From Ga0077555 sp031367895 (GTDB lineage Bacteria > Pseudomonadota > Alphaproteobacteria > Rhizobiales > Hyphomicrobiaceae), in contig JANLQP010000045.1 in the NCBI GenBank assembly GCA_031367895.1, positions 1 through 17,866 of the forward strand: DNA of 17,866 nt. Reading direction: 5' to 3'. A model generated the notes under the pieces. It did no database searches. It was not told the origin of the DNA and saw nothing but the letters and a program-made list of their open reading frames with translations. The position numbers were made by a program, and so were the translations under genes. Of the stretch, positions 14,856-17,866 are shown piece by piece (position 1 is the first letter of the stretch; the number at the start of each line of letters is the position of its first letter).

Positions 14856-15611
14856 ATGGTTGACTTGCGGGGATGGGTGGCAGTCGTCACCGGCGGCAAC
14901 GGCGGGCTCGGGCAGCGCATCTGCCACGCGCTGGCGAAGGAAGGCGCGCATGTCGCCGTCGTCTGCGCCAAGAGCATCGGCGACGCCGAGAAAGTAGCGC
15001 GCGAGATCGCGACCTCGCATCAGGTGCAGGCAGCGGCCTTCGCCTGCGACGTGACCGACGTGAAACAGATCGAGAAGCTGATGGACGATGTCGTGAAGCG
15101 TTTCGGCCGCCTCGACATCTTCATCAACGATGCCGCCTACAACAAGGCGATTCGCTTCCAGGATCTCGACGGCTTGACCACCGCCGAATGGAACAAGATC
15201 ATCGATGTCAATCTGACCGGGCCGATGCACTGCATCAAGGCCGTCGCGCCGATCATGAAGAAGCAGGGCCGCGGCCGCATCGTCAACATCGCGTCGGTGG
15301 CGGGCCTCGGGCCGACCGGCTCCTCGATCGCGTACGCCGTCTCGAAAGCCGGCCTCATCCATCTGACGAAGTGCATGGCCGTCGCGCTGGCGCCGGAGGT
15401 ATTGGTCAATTGCGTGGCGCCCGGCCTGCTCGAGGGCACGCGGGCAACGGCAAACCTGCGGCCGGAGCAGGTGCAGAACTCGGCCTCGTCATCGCTGCTG
15501 AAGATGGCCGCCGACAAGGATGATTGTGCCGATCAGGTGGTGACGATGTGCAAGACATCCACAATGACTGGCCAGACGATCGTGATCGACTCCGGCCGGT
15601 ATTTCCATTGA
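14856..15611 (+). CDS. Short-chain dehydrogenase/reductase (SDR)
   Basis: A classical SDR of 251 residues, NAD(P)-dependent, of the FabG/3-hydroxyacyl dehydrogenase type. Seen: cofactor motif TGGNGGLG (about residues 12-19), CDVTD (about 65), NDAA in place of the usual NNAG, VNLTG, the catalytic Ser block IVNIASVAGLG, and YAVSK with catalytic Tyr and Lys (about 159-163). All catalytic residues are present. GGAG lies 8 nt before ATG 14856. It follows the binding protein by 64 bp, likely as one transcript. The natural C-terminus (SGRYFH) is intact, but the stop codon lies within a few bases of the inferred left end of an IS110 remnant. Confidence 0.92.
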   Translation: MVDLRGWVAVVTGGNGGLGQRICHALAKEGAHVAVVCAKSIGDAEKVAREIATSHQVQAAAFACDVTDVKQIEKLMDDVVKRFGRLDIFINDAAYNKAIRFQDLDGLTTAEWNKIIDVNLTGPMHCIKAVAPIMKKQGRGRIVNIASVAGLGPTGSSIAYAVSKAGLIHLTKCMAVALAPEVLVNCVAPGLLEGTRATANLRPEQVQNSASSSLLKMAADKDDCADQVVTMCKTSTMTGQTIVIDSGRYFH

Positions 15612-15615
15612 GTTG
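15606..15615 (+). repeat. Direct repeat copy 1 (junction side)
   Basis: CATTGAGTTG, spanning the last codon and stop of the SDR and the following bases. The same ten bases recur at 15736-15745 inside the IS110-type leader. This copy lies where the target DNA flanking the element's left end would be. Confidence 0.7.
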
Positions 15616-15628
15616 ACCACCGGCCTAT

Positions 15629-15658
15629 GGGCCGACCCTCTGGGGATGAAACCGGCCC
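15629..15658. repeat. Nested hairpin at the left end of the IS110 remnant
   Basis: GGGCCG (15629-15634) pairs with CGGCCC (15653-15658) and encloses CCC-tct-GGG. An alternative stem TGGGG/CCCCA uses 15641-15645 and 15656-15660. It may be part of the element's terminus or of the 5' end of its RNA. Confidence 0.4.
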
Positions 15659-15713
15659 CAGTCCGTGGCAGAGTGCAGGTAGCGTCGGCGTCGGCGGCGC
15701 AGAGGTCGGTCGT

Positions 15714-15783
15714 TTCTTGGTGCGGTAGAGCCGGTCATTGAGTTGGATCCGGAATGTCAGAGAACCCCTGAGTGTGCCAAGGG
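15714..15783 (+). ncRNA. Candidate bridge-RNA target-binding loop (relic)
   Basis: Bases 15714-15724 can pair with 15773-15783: CTTGG/CCAAG Watson-Crick core plus C-G and G-U pairs, about 11 contiguous pairs with wobbles. They enclose a 48-nt loop. The 5' half of this loop carries CATTGAGTTG (15736-15745), identical to the presumed left target flank at 15606-15615. In IS110 bridge RNAs the left target guide sits in the 5' side of such a loop and has the same sense as the target's top strand. The donor-binding loop is not clearly resolved: only TGGTC at 15790-15794 complements GACCA at 15615-15619. This is a fold drawn by eye. Confidence 0.4.
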
Positions 15784-15862
15784 CCGCTTTGGTCCCGGAG
15801 CACGGTTTCTAGAGTTCACTTAACGGACGTTCCATGCCGGCGGCGCGCAATGGAGGATCGTC

Positions 15863-15949
15863 ATGGACGTTCTGCATCCCAACTGCGCGTGCCTTGATGT
15901 CCACAAGGACACGGTCGTGGCCTGCAGCCGTCGCGTCGTGCGCGGCTGA
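15863..15949 (+). pseudogene. IS110-family transposase, 5' fragment
   Basis: ATG 15863, with GGAGG six bases upstream, encodes 28 residues, MDVLHPNCACLDVHKDTVVA then CSRRVVRG, and stops at TGA 15947. The LDVHKDTVVAC motif is the start of the IS110 RuvC-like DEDD domain, including its first catalytic Asp. Intact members continue for 300-400 residues, so this is a truncated, inactive copy. The usual Gly before LDVHK is Cys here. Downstream frames show no further similarity. Confidence 0.8.
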
Positions 15950-16181
15950 TCGACCGTCCGACGCTGCGGCCGCCATATCGCGCCCATCCCTTGACCAGAA
16001 ATCCCCGCTGCGCTGCACAATTGGGCGCCGTACTGCTGGATGATTCAGCAGGCAGCAGATCCTCGAGTGCTCGACCCGAAAACGCATAACGCATTAAAAT
16101 ATCGCGATAATTATTGATTTTCTGAGTTGGCATGCTTCTTGATTAACACCATGGCTGAGATGATATTAATCACGCATATAA
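15950..16181. other. Non-coding stretch from IS remnant to the FNR-type box
   Basis: No supported gene. A hairpin CTGCTG-gatgatt-CAGCAG occurs at 16033-16051. From about 16081 the composition changes sharply to AT-rich (runs such as TTAAAATAT, TGATATTAAT), very unlike the flanking DNA, with a half site TTGATTAA at 16139-16146. The AT-rich part is likely a flexible upstream promoter region of the cld-like gene, possibly bound by IHF- or H-NS-like proteins. Confidence 0.5.
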
Positions 16182-16195
16182 TTGATTAATATCAA
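16182..16195. promoter_or_regulatory. FNR/FixK/DNR-type operator
   Basis: TTGAT-TAAT-ATCAA is a perfect match to the TTGAT-N4-ATCAA consensus of the FNR/FixK/DNR branch of Crp/Fnr regulators. Its centre is 60 bp upstream of the cld-like ATG. If it acts as a class II activator site (centre near -41.5), transcription would start around 16230, leaving an 18-nt leader. The regulator encoded in the same operon has a recognition helix suited to this sequence. Confidence 0.75.
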
Positions 16196-16218
16196 TCAAC
16201 TCGACGCAGTGTGCATGC

Positions 16219-16230
16219 GATTGCGCAATC
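16219..16230. promoter_or_regulatory. 12-bp perfect palindrome over the predicted transcription start
   Basis: GATTGCGCAATC reads the same on both strands. It lies between the FNR-type box and the ribosome site, overlapping the -10/start region expected for class II activation. It could be a second operator, for example for repression. No family is recognised. Confidence 0.4.
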
Positions 16231-16248
16231 AAGCGAGACGAGGCGCGA

Positions 16249-16791
16249 ATGCGATATGCTTTCATTGCTGGAGATACCGGCGACTGGCGCATCCTTTCGA
16301 GTAAAGCCGTGCGTGGCCCGGCTCTCGGTGCGGCCCAGGCAGTGGAACTCATGCCGGCCAACCAATGCGATGCGAGCCAACCCGCGGCCTGGGCGCTGCA
16401 TGGCGTCGTCAGCAATCTGCGCTATGCCACGCGTGACGAGGTCACCGCGCTTCAGGCAGTGCAGGAGAAGCTCGGAAGGCCGGCTGCACGTCGTGCCGCG
16501 CTCATCCCGATCAAAAAGACGGCGGCATGGTGGGCGTTGGCACAAGACGAGCGCCGCGCGATCTTCGAGACCGACTCGCGCCATACGGCAATCGGCCTCG
16601 AATATCTTCCAGCCATTGCGCGCCAGCTCTTCCATGCGCGCGACATCGGCGAGCCGTTCGATTTTCTGACCTGGTTTGAGTACGCGCCGGAGCATGCCCA
16701 GCAATTCGAGGATCTTGTTGCGCGCCTCAGATCGAGCCGGGAATGGAACTTTGTCGCGCGCGAGGTCGACATCCGGCTCGAACGAGTATGA
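16249..16791 (+). CDS. Chlorite dismutase-family heme protein (small dimeric type)
   Basis: 180 residues, the size of the short dimeric chlorite dismutases known from Nitrobacter, not the longer pentameric form. Such enzymes turn chlorite into chloride and O2. Seen: KKTAAWWALAQDERRAIFE (about residues 89-107), then SRHTAIGLEYLPAIARQLFH and GEPFDFLTWFEYAPEHA, ending REVDIRLERV. His112 and Arg125 are 13 residues apart, the spacing I recall for the proximal heme ligand and the distal catalytic Arg, so the active site appears complete. No signal peptide: cytoplasmic. GAGG lies 5 nt before the ATG. The gene heads a two-gene operon under an FNR-type box; its stop overlaps the regulator's ATG (ATGA). 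The role in a non-perchlorate-respiring organism is unknown; detoxification linked to nitrate reductase is one idea. Confidence 0.88.
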   Translation: MRYAFIAGDTGDWRILSSKAVRGPALGAAQAVELMPANQCDASQPAAWALHGVVSNLRYATRDEVTALQAVQEKLGRPAARRAALIPIKKTAAWWALAQDERRAIFETDSRHTAIGLEYLPAIARQLFHARDIGEPFDFLTWFEYAPEHAQQFEDLVARLRSSREWNFVAREVDIRLERV

Positions 16792-17570
16792 CCGAACGGC
16801 GATATGGGACGCTACCAGCAATTGACAAACATCAAGCATGGAGCAACACGTTGACGGGTGATCCAACCGCAACGGTGACCATGCGCGAAGCCGACCTCAA
16901 TCTCGTCCGCAGACTTCCGCTGTTCGCCGATATCGAGTCGGTCCACTTCGAGCAATTGGTCAATGGCGCATTTCTTCAGTCATTCCCGCGGCGCCTCGAA
17001 TTGATCCGCGAAGGCAACTTGCCGGACTTCCTGCATATCGTGGTCGAGGGCAGTGTCGAGCTCTACGGAATGCTCGGTGACCACGAGACAGCGCTCGCCG
17101 TCCTGCAGCCCCACCGGACGTTCGTTCTGGCAGCTGTCGTCCGCGATGAGGTGTACTTGACCTCGGCGCGCACATTGGCCGCGACGCGCATCCTGATGAT
17201 ACCGGCCGATGCCGTGCGCAGTGTCTTTGACAAGGACGCCGCATTTGCGCGCGCCGTCGTCAGCGAGTTGGCGAGCCGCTACCGAGATCTCGTCCGCGGC
17301 CTCAAGAGCAACAAGCTGCGCACAAGCCTGGAGCGGCTCGCCAACTATGTCCTTGTGCAGGCGCCGAAGCGCGGCAAGGCCGCGTTCGAACTGCCGCTCG
17401 AGAAGCGGACGCTTGCCTCGTTGCTCGGCATGACGCCCGAGCATCTGTCCCGCGCACTCGCCCAGCTTGCCTTGCATGGCGTCGCCGTCAGCGGTCAGAC
17501 CGTCACGATCACTGACCGCGCTCGCCTGCAGCGCCTCGCTGCGCCGCATCCGCTGATCGATGAGGCCTGA
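16788..17570 (+). CDS. Crp/Fnr-family transcriptional regulator (DNR/FixK-like, no cysteines)
   Basis: 260 residues. An N-terminal cNMP-type beta-roll sensor runs LFADIESVHFEQLV to SARTLAATRILMI, then a long dimer helix, then a winged helix-turn-helix: RTLASLLGMTPEHLSRALAQ (in part LASLLGMTPEHLSRAL). The recognition helix has E-x-x-S-R, the FNR-branch signature for TTGAT half sites. There is not a single Cys, so no FNR Fe-S cluster. The cAMP-binding cassette is also not recognisable, which favours a DNR/NnrR/FixK-like sensor. ATG 16788 overlaps the upstream stop as ATGA, implying translational coupling. ATG 16881 would give 229 residues, nearer the usual length, but has a poor ribosome site. 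It probably controls its own operon through the box at 16182. Confidence 0.9.
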   Translation: MTERRYGTLPAIDKHQAWSNTLTGDPTATVTMREADLNLVRRLPLFADIESVHFEQLVNGAFLQSFPRRLELIREGNLPDFLHIVVEGSVELYGMLGDHETALAVLQPHRTFVLAAVVRDEVYLTSARTLAATRILMIPADAVRSVFDKDAAFARAVVSELASRYRDLVRGLKSNKLRTSLERLANYVLVQAPKRGKAAFELPLEKRTLASLLGMTPEHLSRALAQLALHGVAVSGQTVTITDRARLQRLAAPHPLIDEA

Positions 17571-17604
17571 GCCCGCTCCATTCACCTGCCGAATGAGATT
17601 TCGA

Positions 17605-17631
17605 GCCCGCAACCGCGTAAACACCGCGGGC
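17605..17631 (+). terminator. Weak hairpin after the regulator gene
   Basis: GCCCGC (17605-17610) can pair with GCGGGC (17626-17631), or alternatively CCGCG (17613-17617) with CGCGG (17625-17629). It lies 34 bp after the stop codon. No T-run follows, so it is at best a weak terminator. Confidence 0.35.
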
Positions 17632-17777
17632 AGACTGGCGCTGGTCCCCCACGCGCATCAGTCAACGCATGCCTGCTTCCAAAGTCGAACCTTGGACACA
17701 GCAATGCCGGGTTCGGTCAAGAGTGACAGGACACTCCTGCACAGCCAGATGGCTGAGCGCACGCATTGCCCAGCGAC

Positions 17778-17866
17778 CTACCCCTCCTTCCCGGCGATCA
17801 GGAACACATGCACCGGCGATATTGCGGTGCGCTTGACGGCCTCGCCGACCGTGCAGTGCCGTCGCC
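17778..17866 (-). CDS. 3' end of an unidentified gene (partial)
   Basis: From the window edge a minus-strand frame runs for 28 codons, ending HCTVGEAVKRTAISPVHVFL then IAGKEG and TAG at 17780-17778. The beta-strand-like hydrophobic end and high third-position GC look coding. The Cys in HCTVGEAV is loosely reminiscent of OsmC-like proteins, but there is too little to assign a family. The gene body lies beyond the window, and it would converge on the Crp/Fnr gene. Confidence 0.45.
   Translation of the reverse strand, partial: RRHCTVGEAVKRTAISPVHVFLIAGKEG

Larger units (their letters stand above)
15612..15949 (+). mobile_element. Remnant of an IS110-family element (left end plus transposase start)
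   Basis: The piece consists of a non-coding leader of about 250 bp and the first 28 codons of an IS110-type transposase. A leader of this size before tnp is normal for the IS110 group, where it encodes the bridge RNA. The left boundary is inferred, placed just after the SDR stop codon; no terminal repeats or target duplication are expected for the family. The right part is missing: after 15949 I find no transposase homology and no recognisable right end. Confidence 0.7.

Noticed and set aside
15861..16133. 90-codon minus-strand frame over the IS110 remnant
   Set aside because: It overlaps the transposase fragment, has low-complexity Ser/Arg content, no ribosome site evidence and no recognisable motif.
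15612..17570. CRISPR array or defence system next to the IS remnant
   Set aside because: No regularly spaced repeats and no cas-like or nuclease genes. The downstream genes are a heme enzyme and its regulator.

Overview
The window is high-GC bacterial chromosome with alphaproteobacterial character, most likely Hyphomicrobiales near Bradyrhizobium/Nitrobacter/Rhodopseudomonas. This rests on gene content (ATP-type PckA, F420/flavin LLM oxidoreductase, small dimeric-type chlorite dismutase, class II cytochrome c), the GGAGG-like ribosome sites and the CCCTCTCCCC-type hairpins between genes. It is an inference; no ribosomal marker is present. Nearly all the long open frames antisense to real genes are high-GC shadows.

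Layout. (1) 1-5407, minus strand: a peptide-type ABC transport cluster read right to left, with a fused two-domain ATPase followed by two paralogous family-5 substrate-binding proteins and a strong hairpin. No permease gene is in view. (2) 5649-7358: an alpha/beta hydrolase and an LLM-class oxidoreductase, convergent with 3 nt between their stop codons. (3) 7530-9752: pyrE and pckA, convergent on a shared hairpin. (4) 9753-12277: a short unknown gene with an operator-like leader, a class II cytochrome c, a 38-codon membrane-peptide ORF abutting a second alpha/beta hydrolase, and a small hypothetical gene. (5) 12624-15611: tRNA-Gln(UUG) with a fitting promoter, an enoyl-CoA hydratase (minus), then a solitary NitT/TauT-type binding protein and an SDR dehydrogenase (plus, probably co-transcribed). 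(6) 15612-15949: the left part of a decayed IS110-family element, with a 28-codon transposase start behind a non-coding leader. (7) 16182-17570: an FNR/FixK-type box, a chlorite-dismutase-family heme protein and a translationally coupled Crp/Fnr regulator. The right edge carries the 3' end of an unidentified minus-strand gene.

The most interesting parts are regions 6 and 7. In region 6 the leader of the IS110 remnant can fold into a stem enclosing a large loop. That loop carries a 10-nt copy of the DNA at the presumed left insertion junction, as expected for the target-guide arm of an IS110 bridge RNA. In region 7 a perfect TTGAT-N4-ATCAA site lies 60 bp upstream of the cld-like gene. The co-transcribed regulator has the ExxSR recognition-helix signature that reads this sequence but has no cysteine for an Fe-S cluster. 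This suggests an autoregulated, possibly nitrogen-oxide- or oxygen-linked switch controlling a chlorite-dismutase-like enzyme.
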